From Collimonas fungivorans (GTDB taxonomy: Bacteria; Pseudomonadota; Gammaproteobacteria; Burkholderiales; Burkholderiaceae_D): DNA of 64,000 bases. Made by a program: the position numbers and the translations under genes. The notes beneath the pieces are model-generated. The model worked only from the letters and a program-made list of their open reading frames with translations. It searched no databases and was not told the origin of the DNA. Where the stretch lies: positions 2,852,001 through 2,916,000 of the forward strand of contig NZ_CP013232.1 of the NCBI RefSeq assembly GCF_001584145.1. The letters are read 5' to 3'. Shown here piece after piece: positions 47,401-59,984 of the stretch. Position 1 is the first letter of the stretch; each line of letters begins with the position of its first letter.

Positions 47401-50162
47401 CAGGGAAATAATAGATGTCGCCGGTTTTAAGCGTCACGCTCCAGCTGGCGCCGGGATAGGTGGGATCCCATTTCACAATGGCGCCGTAATACGCCGTGGT
47501 CGGATCCGATGTGCTCTGGAATACCGCATTGGTATAGCCGGTGCCGCCCGAAACACGGACGAAATTGATCTGGCCACCGTCCGGCTTGATCAGCGCGGCA
47601 TACGGCAGGATCTGGTCTTTGCTGGTATCGTAGCCGCCGGTCAGGAACATGTCGTAGGACAGGTTCGTACCAATACCGAAGGCGCGGCTGGCGTCATCGG
47701 CCTGGCGGTAACTGCGACTGACCCGGATCGGTACGATGTCGGCGATCGCCAGGTCGGTTTCATGATTGATGAACAGGCCCGAATAGGTATCGACCGGATC
47801 GGCTGCCTTGCAACCGCAATCCTTCGGCCAGCGGATGGCGCATTCGTGGAAGGTGCCATTGTGGTGATCATCGCACCGGTAAATTCATAGATGCGCACAT
47901 TCGCATCCGGCATCACCTGCTTGCCGTCGGCCGTCACCGTACCCTGGCCGTATTCAAACCAGCCGCGTTTGGCCGCGTCATAATCCCAGAACGTCATCCG
48001 TGTGCCAGGGGCCGCGTGAGGATAGTTTGGATAGACAATTTGCGCACCTTTGGCGCTGGCGGCATTGATGCCTTCCAAGTGCGAGCCACCCGGCTGCACT
48101 GTGAAATACACCGGCACGTTGATATGCGGCAGCGGGAACGGCGGCTGGTTGACCGGCACCGCAGTCATGCTGATTTCAGTGACGATCTTGCCGTGGGCGT
48201 CGCGAATGACCATACCGGCCGGAATCCGCAATTCCAGGCCCGGGATTTGCGGGTTGCTCAATACAGTGTCACCTTGGGTCGGCGAGGCAATCTTCAGCGT
48301 TTGCGGATTCAGGCGCGACATCCAGATCACGAACGGCAGCAAATTGGGCTTGCCAGCTTCCACATTAAACCCATATTCGTAGCGGCCATAGTGCTGTTCG
48401 CCGATGGTCGCCGACTCACCGTCAATGACCAGGATCTGGCGGCCGGACGGCACCGGCGAGAGCGTAAATTCACCATTGTCGTCGGTCTTGACCTGCCGCT
48501 CGCCGATCGAGAGCGTGGCGTTGACCAGCGGTTTGCCATTCAAGCGCAGCACCTGGCCCGAGACCGAGGTCACGCCGGTCGCTACCGGTTCGACATTCGG
48601 GATCCGTTTCAGGGCGACATCGGCCGGCGTCAGCGACATCAGTTCCGGGTAGCCGTACAGCACACGGCGCAAGGCCAGGTTCTTCGGCAGATGCTGCTGC
48701 GAGACATTGCGGTCGCCGCGTCGCCACTGGCCGTAATGATCGCCCACGCCAGGTACCCACAATTCGCCTTCTTCGGCAGTCGCTTCGCTCGTCACCAGGT
48801 CATTGGTCGGCGCCTTGGGTGTCGGCACCGGTGCCGCATCCTTGCTGGCGGACCGCTGCTGGCGCCGGAGGCCGTGCTGCCGTTGCCTGCAGCTGCTGCA
48901 CCCTGCACCAAAGTGGCCTGGGCGATGGCGGCAGCAGTGCTTGCCGTATTCAATGCCACCGTCTTGAAACCAACCGCCGTCAACGGCAAGGCCTGGCCAA
49001 ACTGATCGGTGGCCCCTTGCACAAACAAGGTATAGGAACTGGCCGGCAGCAATTCCTGTTTCGGTGTCGCAAACAGCAGCACGCCATTGGCGGCAGCCAC
49101 CGGCAGCACGCCTACTGCGCCATTCGGCCCCATCAGCGTGACGGTGGCGTTGTTGAACGAGCCGATCGCCATCTTCTGCGAGAAGCGCAGCACCACCCGT
49201 TGCGCCACCGGCACGTTGGCCGTGCCGCTGGCGGGCGCCTGGCCCAGCACCGCGGGAGCCTCACTACGATTCAGGCCGCCGGCAAGCTGCTGCACCTGCT
49301 CCATCGACAACGGTGCGAACTGGCCGCTCTCGGGTGAGTAGGCTTCCGCTGTCGATTGCACCTGCCCGCTCACCGTAGCGCCGGACCAGACCAGTACACG
49401 ATTGTCTGGCAACAGCACGGCGATGGGCGCGATACGGTCGCTGCCCAGCTTGGCGGCGAGACGCTCTATCTTGCGCGACAACGGATCGTAGATATCCACG
49501 TCGCGGATCGGATTGCCGCGGCCATCGACGCCGCCGGCCAGCAGAACACGGCCGTCCATCAGCACCGTGGCGCTGTGGTCGCTACGCCCTGCCAGGCCCA
49601 GGCTGCCAAGGTCCGTGAACAAACCGGTCGCCGGATCGAACAATTCTGCGTCCGCCAATACCCCGCCATGGCCATCTACGCCGCCCAGCACCAGCACACG
49701 GCCATCAGCGAGCAAGGTCGCGCTATGGCGCGTACGCGCCAGGTGCAGCGTCGCCGGCAAGGCCGTGCGCTGACCATCAACCCCAATCCGCCAGGCCTGG
49801 TTGCCGGCAGCACCGGCACTGGCCCCACCGATGACCAGCCACTGGCCATCCGCCAGCTGCGTGGCGCTTTGCCCGGCAAGCAGCACCGGTTGTACTGCCA
49901 GCAGCCGCGATAGTGCATCAACTGCCGTGGCAGCCGTAGCGGTCGTACTCGCCACAGGCAAGGCCGGTGCCGCTGCCGCTGCCGCCGGCATCCCCCCTGC
50001 ACAAACCAGCGCCAGCAACAAGGCGCCGGCAACCCGTCGCGAAACAAACGACGACGCATCCTGCATCATCTTGGTACGTAACGAGTGCTTCATGGCGTGG
50101 GTGCGTTCCATCATGGAGTGGGAAATGACTTTAAGGTTCTTAGGAAAAATGGCGACCATCAT
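44429..50162 (-). pseudogene. RHS repeat protein copy 2, two single-base frameshifts
   Basis: Second RHS gene, identical to RHS1 over residues 1 to about 1758 at every place compared but for two missing G bases (GGG to GG near 47826 and near 48850). With both restored it encodes 1911 aa: signal sequence, Kelch-like, Ig-like and carboxypeptidase-like domains, YD repeats and core DPFGL (1767-1771). The tip of about 140 residues is unrelated to that of RHS1. It has a helical Gln-rich part (LQKTIENLKEAVQRQIDNLA), a run of prolines, and a hydrophobic end TGLTILYWIISEGSRLFPPR. The start overlaps the PPC2 stop by four bases. It may well be intact if the deletions are read errors. Toxic activity of the tip is inferred. 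Confidence 0.82.
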
Positions 50163-50300
50163 GGCTTCAAACCAAACTGCGTGACAGCAAGCGTGCCGCT
50201 AAAAGAAGTGGCCGCGCTAACCGGAGTAACTAGCAAGGTGTATGTACCCGTCAACGGCAAACCAGTACTCGTGGACGTGACTTCCGGTACATTCCAGGTA
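44890..50300. repeat. 5.41-kb direct repeat, copy 2
   Basis: Same sequence as 32496-37908 with two single-G deletions, 5411 against 5413 bases. Both ends are sharp: one a few codons before the RHS core/tip junction, the other inside the last codons of the PPC gene. Confidence 0.92.
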
Positions 50301-50717
50301 ATCGCCCCAGTGGCTGTCACGGAACTACTGAGCGTTACCCCGTTAGGTCCAATGATCGAGATGGTGGCTGATGAATTTGCAGGTGTTATTGCGACACCGG
50401 ATAGCACGATCTTCAAGTACTGGCCTGCCGTCCCGGCGAAAGAATATGAGCCGTTTTGTCCTACCACTTGATTGACGGTCAATGGCGTACCGTCGATCGT
50501 CAACGTTCCCGTCGCAGGCGACAATAACTGCAACGCAACCTGTCCCGCACCGCCTAAATAAGGCACCACAAACACCGAATACGTACCGCTCTGCGACAAA
50601 TTATTGAGCTGTATTTTCCCCGACGGCGTAGCAGTCCCGAAACTACCTGAAATGACTTGCGAACCATCCGGCGCATAAACATACAGATAAGAAGTGCCGT
50701 TGAAAGTGGTACCAGTC

Positions 50718-52933
50718 CAGAGCAAGGTGTAGTTATCGCCAGCCGTGGCACTAAAGGTGTAACGCGCATTCTGACCCGCACGTGTCGTCGCAAAGGTCGT
50801 TGCCGCAGCATTCGCCGTCAGCATCCCCGTCACTTCGCTCGACAACGTCAATGCCGCTTGCACCGTAGTCGTAGCAGTGGGTGGGGTTAGCACCAGCGTG
50901 TACACTCCTGTCGCTGGCAACACCGGCAAGGTACAACTGCTGTTGGCGCTGAAACTGCTGCAGTTGCTCGTCAATGTCGTACCATTCGGCGCCATCACCG
51001 ACCAGGTGATTGAGCCACCCGCCGGCGCGATGGCAACACCGGAAACACCCAAGCCCAGGCGTTGACCAACAGTACCGTTAAACGTGTACTGACCATTGGC
51101 GCCAGCCGCTTGATTGATTGCCAACGGCGCACCGTCGATCGTCAACGTTCCCGTCGCCGGCGACAATAACTGCAATGCAACCTGCCCCGTACCGCCTTGA
51201 TAGGGCACTACGAACACTGAATACGTGCCAGTCTGCGACAAATTACTGAGCTGGATTTTACCCGTCGGGTAGCTAACAGCATTGAAATATGAAGAAGTAA
51301 CTTGCGAGCCGTCGGGCGCATAGACGTATAGATATGGATAGGATCCACTGAAAGTCGCACCAGTCCAAGCCAAGGTGTAGTTGTCTCCAGTCGTGGCATT
51401 GAAGGTATAACGCGCATTCTGGCCCGCACGTGTCGTCGCAAAGGTCGTTGCCGCAGCATTCGCCGTCAGCACCCCGGTCACTTCGCTCGACAACGTCAAT
51501 GTCGCTTGCACCGTAGTCGTGGCAGTGGATGGCGTCAGCACCAGCGTGTACACGCCAGTAGCCGGTAACGCTGGCAAGGTACAACTGCTATTGGTGCTGA
51601 AACTGCTGCAGTTGCTCGTCAATGTCGTGCCGTTCGGCGCCATCACCGACCAGGTGATTGAGCCACCCGCCGGAGCGATGGCGACACCGGAAACACCCAA
51701 ACCCAGGCGTTGACCAACGGTGCCGTTGAACGTGTACTGACCATTGGCGCCAGCCGCTTGATTGATTGCCAGCGGTGCACCGTCGATCGTCAACGTTCCC
51801 GTCGCCGGCGATAATAACTGCAACGCAACCTGCCCCGCACCGCCTTGATAGGGCACCACGAATACCGAATACGTACCGCTCTGTGTCAAATTGTTGAACT
51901 GAAGCTTACCTGTCGGGTAGCTTGCTCCAAAATAAGGAGAAGAGATGACTTGTGAACCGTCCGGTGCATAAACGTACACATAAGAGTACGAACCAATAAA
52001 GGTATTGCCAGTCCAGGCCAAGGTGTAGTTGTCACCAATCGTGGCATTGAAGGTATAACGCGCATTCTGTCCGGCACGTGTCGTTGCAAAGGTCGTCGCC
52101 GCGGCATTCGCTGTCAGCACCCCGGTCACTTCGCTCGACAATGTCAATGTCGCTTGCACCGCAGTCGTGGCAGTGGATGGAGTTAGCACCACCTTGTATG
52201 CGCCATTGGCAGGCAATGCTGGCAGCGTGCAATTGTTGTTGGTGCTGAAACTGTTGCAATTGGCTAGCGTCGCACCATTCGGCGCCACCACCGACCAGGT
52301 GATTGAGCCACCCGCCGGAGCGATGGTGACACCGGAAACACCCAAGCCCAGGCGTTGACCAACAGTACCGTTAAACGTGTACTGACCATTGGCGCCAGCC
52401 GCTTGATTGATTGCCAACGGCGCACCGTCGATCGTCAACGTTCCCGTCGCCGGCGACAATAACTGCAATGCAACCTGCCCCGTACCACCTAAATAAGGCA
52501 CCACAAACACCGAATACGTGCCGCTCTGCGTCAAATTGTTGAGCTGGATTTTACCCGTCGGGTAGCTAACAGCATTGAAATATGAAGAAGTAACTTGCGA
52601 GCCGTCGGGCGCATAGACGTATAGATATGGATAAGATCCACTGAAAGTCGCACCAGTCCAAGCCAAGGTGTAGTTGTCTCCAGTCGTGGCATTGAAGGTA
52701 TAACGCGCATTCTGGCCCGCACGTGTCGTCGCAAAGGTCGTCGCCGCGGCATTCGCTGTCAGCACCCCGGTCACTTCGCTCGACAACGTCAATGTCGCTT
52801 GCAGCGCAGTCGTGGCAGTGGATGGAGTCAGCACTACCGTATATGTACCGGTGGCATTCAACTGCGGCAGCACACAATTGCTGCCAGCGCTAAAACTATT
52901 GCAATTGACCAGCGTCGTACCATTCGGCGCAAT
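50718..52933. repeat. 2.2-kb internal repeat of PPC2, copy 1
   Basis: Aligns with 55896-58111 at a constant offset of 5178 bases, with only scattered differences and a few short mosaic patches. It spans about three and a quarter PPC units. Confidence 0.85.
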
Positions 52934-55895
52934 GATTGACCAGCTTACAGAACTTCCCGCTGGTGTAATCGTGATCCCTGATATGCCCAAACCAAGCCGT
53001 TGCCCAGCTGTGCCGTTGAACGTGTATTGACCATTGGCGCCTGCCGCCTGATTGATTGCCAACGGCGCACCGTCGATCGCCAACGCTCCCGTCGCTGGCG
53101 ATAACAACTGCAACGCAACCTGCCCCACACCACCTAAATAAGGCACCACAAACACCGAATACGTACCAGTCTGCGACAAGTTGTTGAGCTGGATTTTGCC
53201 CGTCGGGCTGCTGACGCCGAAATAAGGGGCCGCAATTTGCGAACCATCTGGCGCATAAACATACAGGTAAGACCAAGTGCCTGGGAAGGTGGCGCCTGTC
53301 CACGCCAAGGTATAGTTATCTCCTGCCGTGGCATTGAAGGTATAGCGCGCATTCTGTCCGGCACGTGTCGTTGCAAAGGTCGTCGCCGCGGCATTCGCTG
53401 TCAGCACTCCGGTCACTTCGCTCGACAACGTCAATGTCGCTTGCACCGTAGTCGTGGCAGTGGATGGAGTTAGCACCACCTTGTATGCGCCATTGGCAGG
53501 CAATGCCGGCAGCGTGCAATTGTTGTTGGTGCTGAAACTGTTGCAATTGGCTAGCGTCGCACCATTCGGCGCCACCACCGACCAGGTGATTGAGCCACCC
53601 GCCGGCGCGATAGTGACACCGGAAACACCCAAGCCCAGGCGTTGACCAACAGTACCGTTAAACGTGTACTGACCATTGGCGCCAGCCGCTTGATTGATTG
53701 CCAACGGCGCACCGTCGATCGTCAACGTTCCCGTCGCCGGCGATATTAACTGCAACGCAACCTGCCCCGTACCGCCTTGATAGGGCACTACGAACACTGA
53801 ATACGTGCCAGTCTGCGACAAATTACTGAGCTGGATTTTACCCGTCGGGTAGCTAACAGCATTGAAATATGAAGAAGTAACTTGCGAGCCGTCGGGCGCA
53901 TAGACGTATAGATATGGATAAGATCCACTGAAAGTCGCACCAGTCCAGACCAAGGTGTAGTTATCACCAGCCGTGACATTGAAGGTATAACGCGCGTTCT
54001 GGCCCGCACGTGTCGTCGCAAAGGTCGTTGCCGCAGCATTCGCCGTCAGCACTCCGGTCACTTCGCTCGACAATGTTAACGTACCTTGCACGGCAGTACC
54101 GCTGCTCGGCACTAGTACCATTGTGTATATGCCGGTTGCATTTAGTTTCGGCAGTACGCAACTGCCGCTGCTGGTTCCGAAACTTCCACAGTTAATTAAT
54201 GTCGCTCCATTCGGAGCAATGACTGACCAGCTTATTGACCCTACGGCGGAAGTAAGAGTGATACCCATGCCAAGTTGTTGGCCGATTGTGCCGTTAAAAG
54301 AATAACGGCCACTGACCCCAAGGGCCTGATTAATCGCCAAAGACGCGCTGTCAGCCACTACGGTTCCATTCGACGTTCCCGTGCCAGGAGTGGTCGTGCC
54401 TGCCAACGCCACTCCTAAAGATATTCTTCCCACACTGGTCAAATACGGATCAACAAAAATGGTGTATGTGCCGGTTTGCTGTAAATTATTCAACATCAAA
54501 CTCGCACTGGCACTATTGCCAAACGATGAGGAACCAACAATGCTGCCATCGGGTGCGTATACGGTCAGAGCGTTGCCCGATGCTGCTAATGTTGAATCAG
54601 TCAGACTCAAAGATAAATTCTGTTCCATCGTCGCGTTGAACGTATAACGCCCATTCTGACCAGCACGTGTTATTACAAACGCTGTCGCCGGTGCACCCAC
54701 AGTAAACGTTCCTGTGCTATCAGAAGACAACGTGAGATTTGCTGTCAGTGCTGCAGTGGGTGTCGATGGCGTAATTAATATCGTGTAAACCCCGTTCGCT
54801 GGCAACACAGGTAGATTGCAACTCGCGTCTGCGGAGAATCCACTACAACTAATCAGTGTAGTACCAGTGGGAGTAATAATTGACCACCCCATTGAACTAC
54901 CCGACGGGGTGATGGTGGCACCGGAAACACCCAAGCCAAGGCGTTGACCAACAGAGCCGCTAAACGTGTATTGACCATTGGCGCCAGCCGTCTGATTGAT
55001 TGCCAGCGGTGCACCGTCGATCGTCAACGTTCCCGTCGCTGGCGATAATAACTGCAACGCAACCTGCCCCACACCGCCTTGATAGGGCACCACAAACACC
55101 GAATACATACCACTCTGCGACAAATTGCTGAACTGGATTTTTCCCGTCGGGGTATTGGCAGCACTGAAGTTGATGGAAGTTACCAACGAGCCGTCTGGCG
55201 CGTAGATATACAGGTAAGACCAGGTCCCACTGAAGGTAGTGCCAGTCCAAGTCAAGACGTAGTTATCACCAGTCGTGGCATTGAATGTGTAGCGCGCATT
55301 TTGTCCCGCACGTGTCGTCGCAAAGGTCGTTGCCGCAGTATTCGCCGTCAGCATCCCGGTCACTTCGCTCGACAATGTCAATGTCGCTTGCACTGCTGTC
55401 GCGGAGCTCGATGGCACTAAAGCTACCGTATACACGCCTGTGGCAGGTAGTGCCGGTAGCGTACAGTTGCTGTTGGCGCTGAAACTGCTGCAGTTGGTCG
55501 TCAACGTCGTACCATTCGGCGCCATCACCGACCAGGTGATTGAGCCACCCGCCGGCGCGATGGTGACACCGGAAACACCCAAGCCCAGGCGTTGACCAAC
55601 AGTACCGTTAAACGTGTACTGACCATTGGCGCCAGCCGCTTGATTGATTGCCAACGGCGCACCGTCGATCGTCAACGTTCCCGTCGCCGGCGACAATAAC
55701 TGCAATGCAACCTGCCCCGTACCGCCTTGATAGGGCACCACAAACACCGAATACGTACCGCTCTGCGACAAATTGCTGAGCTGGATTTTGCCCGCCGGGC
55801 TATTAGCAGCATTGAAGTTGATGGAAGTCACCAGCGAGCCGTCTGGCGCGTAGACATACAGGTAAGACCAGGTGCCACTGAAGGTAGTGCCAGCC

Positions 55896-58111
55896 CAGAG
55901 CAAGGTGTAGTTATCGCCAGCCGTGGCACTGAAGGTATAACGCGCATTCTGACCCGCACGTGTCGTCGCAAAGGTCGTTGCCGCAGCATTCGCCGTCAGC
56001 ATCCCCGTCACTTCGCTCGACAACGTCAATGCCGCTTGCACCGTAGTCGTAGCAGTGGGTGGGGTTAGCACCAGCGTGTACACTCCTGTCGCTGGCAACA
56101 CCGGCAAGGTACAACTGCTGTTGGCGCTGAAACTGCTGCAGTTGCTCGTCAATGTCGTACCATTCGGCGCCATCACCGACCAGGTGATTGAGCCACCCGC
56201 CGGCGCGATGGTGACACCGGAAACACCCAAGCCCAGGCGTTGACCAACAGTACCGTTAAACGTGTACTGACCATTGGCGCCAGCCGCTTGATTGATTGCC
56301 AACGGCGCACCGTCGATCGTCAACGTTCCCGTCGCCGGCGACAATAACTGCAATGCAACCTGCCCCGTACCACCTAAATAAGGCACCACAAACACCGAAT
56401 ACGTGCCGCTCTGCGACAAATTACTGAGCTGGATTTTACCCGTCGGATAGCTAACAGCATTGAAATATGAAGAAGTAACTTGCGAGCCGTCGGGCGCATA
56501 GACGTATAGATATGGATAGGATCCACTGAAAGTCGCACCAGTCCAAGCCAAGGTGTAGTTGTCTCCAGTCGTGGCATTGAAGGTATAACGCGCATTCTGG
56601 CCCGCACGTGTCGTCGCAAAGGTCGTTGCCGCAGCATTCGCCGTCAGCACCCCGGTCACTTCGCTCGACAACGTCAATGTCGCTTGCACCGTAGTCGTGG
56701 CAGTGGATGGCGTCAGCACCAGCGTGTACACGCCAGTAGCCGGTAACGCTGGCAAGGTACAACTGCTATTGGTGCTGAAACTGCTGCAGTTGCTCGTCAA
56801 TGTCGTGCCGTTCGGCGCCATCACCGACCAGGTGATTGAGCCACCCGCCGGAGCGATGGCGACACCGGAAACACCCAAACCCAGGCGTTGACCAACGGTG
56901 CCGTTGAACGTGTACTGACCATTGGCGCCAGCCGCTTGATTGATTGCCAGCGGTGCACCGTCGATCGTCAACGTTCCCGTCGCCGGCGATAATAACTGCA
57001 ACGCAACCTGCCCCGCACCGCCTTGATAGGGCACCACGAATACCGAATACGTACCGCTCTGTGTCAAATTGTTGAACTGAAGCTTACCTGTCGGGTAGCT
57101 TGCTCCAAAATAAGGAGAAGAGATGACTTGTGAACCGTCCGGTGCATAAACGTACACATAAGAGTACGAACCAATAAAGGTATTGCCAGTCCAGGCCAAG
57201 GTGTAGTTGTCACCAATCGTGGCATTGAAGGTATAACGCGCATTCTGTCCGGCACGTGTCGTTGCAAAGGTCGTCGCCGCGGCATTCGCTGTCAGCACCC
57301 CGGTCACTTCGCTCGACAATGTCAATGTCGCTTGCACCGCAGTCGTGGCAGTGGATGGAGTTAGCACCACCTTGTATGCGCCATTGGCAGGCAATGCTGG
57401 CAGCGTGCAATTGTTGTTGGTGCTGAAACTGTTGCAATTGGCTAGCGTCGCACCATTCGGCGCCACCACCGACCAGGTGATTGAGCCACCCGCCGGAGCG
57501 ATGGTGACACCGGAAACACCCAAGCCCAGGCGTTGACCAACAGTACCGTTAAACGTGTACTGACCATTGGCGCCAGCCGCTTGATTGATTGCCAACGGCG
57601 CACCGTCGATCGTCAACGTTCCCGTCGCCGGCGACAATAACTGCAATGCAACCTGCCCCGTACCACCTAAATAAGGCACCACAAACACCGAATACGTGCC
57701 GCTCTGCGTCAAATTGTTGAGCTGGATTTTACCCGTCGGATAGCTAACAGCATTGAAATATGAAGAAGTAACTTGCGAGCCGTCGGGCGCATAGACGTAT
57801 AGATATGGATAAGATCCACTGAAAGTCGCACCAGTCCAAGCCAAGGTGTAGTTGTCACCAGTTGTGGCATTGAAGGTATAACGGGCATTCTGGCCCGCAC
57901 GTGTCGTCGCAAAGGTGGTCGCCGCAGCGTTCGCCGTCAGCACTCCGGTCACTTCGCTCGACAACGTCAATGTCGCTTGCAGCGCAGTCGTGGCAGTGGA
58001 TGAAGTCAGCACTACCGTATATGTACCGGTGGCATTCAACTGCGGCAGCACACAATTGCTGCCGGCGCTAAAACTATTGCAATTGACCAGCGTCGTACCA
58101 TTCGGCGCAAT
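55896..58111. repeat. 2.2-kb internal repeat of PPC2, copy 2
   Basis: Partner of 50718-52933, same orientation and no net length change. Patches of mismatch beside long identical runs suggest gene conversion between PPC units. Confidence 0.85.
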
Positions 58112-59733
58112 CACCAACCATCCCATTGAACCGCCAGCTGGCGTGAACGCGACGCCTGACATCCCCAGGCCAAGCCGTTGTCCAGCTGTACCGTTGAACG
58201 TGTAACGGCCGCTGGCGCCTGCCACCTGGCTGATCGCCAGCGGCGCACCGTCGATCGTCAACGCTCCCGTCGCCGGCGACAGCAACTGCAGCGCCACCTG
58301 CCCGGTTCCTGCCGTATAGGGAATGACGGTAACCGTATAAGCACCGGTCTGTGGCAAATTGCTAAGCTGGATGATGCCGCTCGGACCGCTGGCGCCGAAA
58401 TAAGGAGCAGCTATCTGCGTGCCATTTGGCGCATAGACATACAGGTAAGACCAAGTGCCAGGGAAGGTGGCGCCTGTCCACGTCAAACTGTAGTTATCTC
58501 CTGCTGTCGCATTGAATGTATAACGAGCGGTCTGCCCGGCCCGCGTGGTCGCAAACGTGCTTGCCACCGCATTCGGCGTGAGGACGCCGGTAACCGCACT
58601 CGATAGCAGCAGGCTCATGCTTGCCGTGTGACTGCTGTCGATACCGACCAGGATCCTATACACACCGGTTTGCGGCAAAGCTGCAAACAAACATTTGTCC
58701 ACTCCGGAGAACGAACAAGTAGTGACTATGCTGCCGGTGGGACCATAGAGCCGGATCGAGACTGTTCCCGAACCGCTCGGCGCGGGCGTAAACGTAGACA
58801 TCCCGAGACTGAGTTGCTGACCGGCAGTACCGTCAAACAGCAACATGGCATATTTGCCTGCGGTGCCAATGGCAGGTGTTGCTGCAGCACCATCTGTCAC
58901 GATGCGTCCGGTAGCCACGACATCGGCCACCGCAATGCCGGATGGAACAACAAAAAAATCCGCACTGCTCGTGCCGGCACCTGCGACAGTCTGTAACGCG
59001 ATCTTCCCGGACTGGCCGCGCTCGGCACCGTCACCACAACCTGGTTCGGCGCCGTCGAACCCGTAAGAATTCCGCCGACATTCCCAAAAAATACCTTGTT
59101 GTTAGCCGTTCCGGCCTGGAAATTGGTCCCGTTGACGGTCACCGCCGTGCCTGCCGCGCCGATGGCAGGCGTAAAGCTGGTAATGGTCGGCGCCGACAAG
59201 TTCGATCCGACTGTAAAGGTCTGGGTCGAGATGACACTACCATTCGCATTGCTGACTTTGATCAGGCCAGTTGTAGCTGCTGCAGGTACCGTCAGGCTGA
59301 GCTGCGTCGCACTGGCTGCCGTCACGGTGGCAGCGATATCGTTGATGGTGACGGTATTGGATGCTGCCGTCGTACTAAAACCGCTGCCGAAGAGGGTGAC
59401 GTTGGTGCCGGCAGCACCGGAGGTAGGGGCAAAACTGTTGATGGCCAGGGTATTGACGGTATCGGCCTTGACCGCGGTAATATTGCCGGCCGCATCGTAG
59501 GCGTATTGCGTGCTGCTGCCATCGGCGGCGATCACTTGCACCAGGCGGCCAAGTTCATCATAGACATAATTCACGCCGGCGGCATGGGCGATGCTACTAC
59601 AACTCAGGATACAAGCCAGGACGAGGAGCAGATGAGATCGCAACATACGTTGCAAGAATATTAACCACTCTGAAAAAGCGGTTTGCGCAACGTACTGCAC
59701 GCGACATGTCGCCGCGCGGTTCGAATTCGCCAT

Positions 59734-59984
59734 CTGCCCTGCTCCCTGACTCAATTTTATTGTTACCGACAATCTTGTCGATGTTTTCTACAATCCCGCC
59801 GTCATCAGCGGCCAGAACAGACAGCAAGCCATAAGCGCGGCTATCTCGTTACAATATGAAACATATCCTTACGGTAACATTATGATTCAACGGCAACGCT
59901 TTTTATTGTCCGACAGCAAAAATTGTTCGAACGTTAAAAATTTGCAACGCAGCAAAATTTTCCATTGAACAATGTTGACTAAAA
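59734..59984. promoter_or_regulatory. leader and likely promoter region of PPC2
   Basis: A 250-base AT-richer gap between the last pseudopilin gene and PPC2. It is conserved in diverged form upstream of PPC1 (43503-43774), including the CGACAATCTTGTCG inverted repeat near 59767, which argues for a shared control function. No exact promoter assigned. Confidence 0.45.

Larger units (their letters stand above)
50159..59733 (-). pseudogene. giant exported PPC-repeat protein (PPC2), one frameshift
   Basis: Homologue of PPC1 with the same order: ribosome site and ATG at 59733, signal peptide ([17 protein letters not shown]), one YD pair ([18 protein letters not shown]), two IPT/TIG domains, then tandem PPC-type units. 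It has thirteen units against seven. The frame breaks in the second IPT domain near 59014: adding one G to the plus-strand GG restores ...[17 protein letters not shown]... as in PPC1. Repaired, the protein is 3191 aa. Neighbouring units are almost identical in DNA, showing recent internal amplification. The last 46 codons are shared exactly with PPC1 through the 5.41-kb repeat. The stop overlaps the RHS2 start. It follows the pseudopilin genes by about 250 bases on the same strand. Confidence 0.8.

Noticed and set aside
50159..58930. Regularly spaced repeats that could suggest a CRISPR or satellite array
   Set aside because: The period is about 675 bases and the sequence is one open protein frame; the repeats are protein domains.
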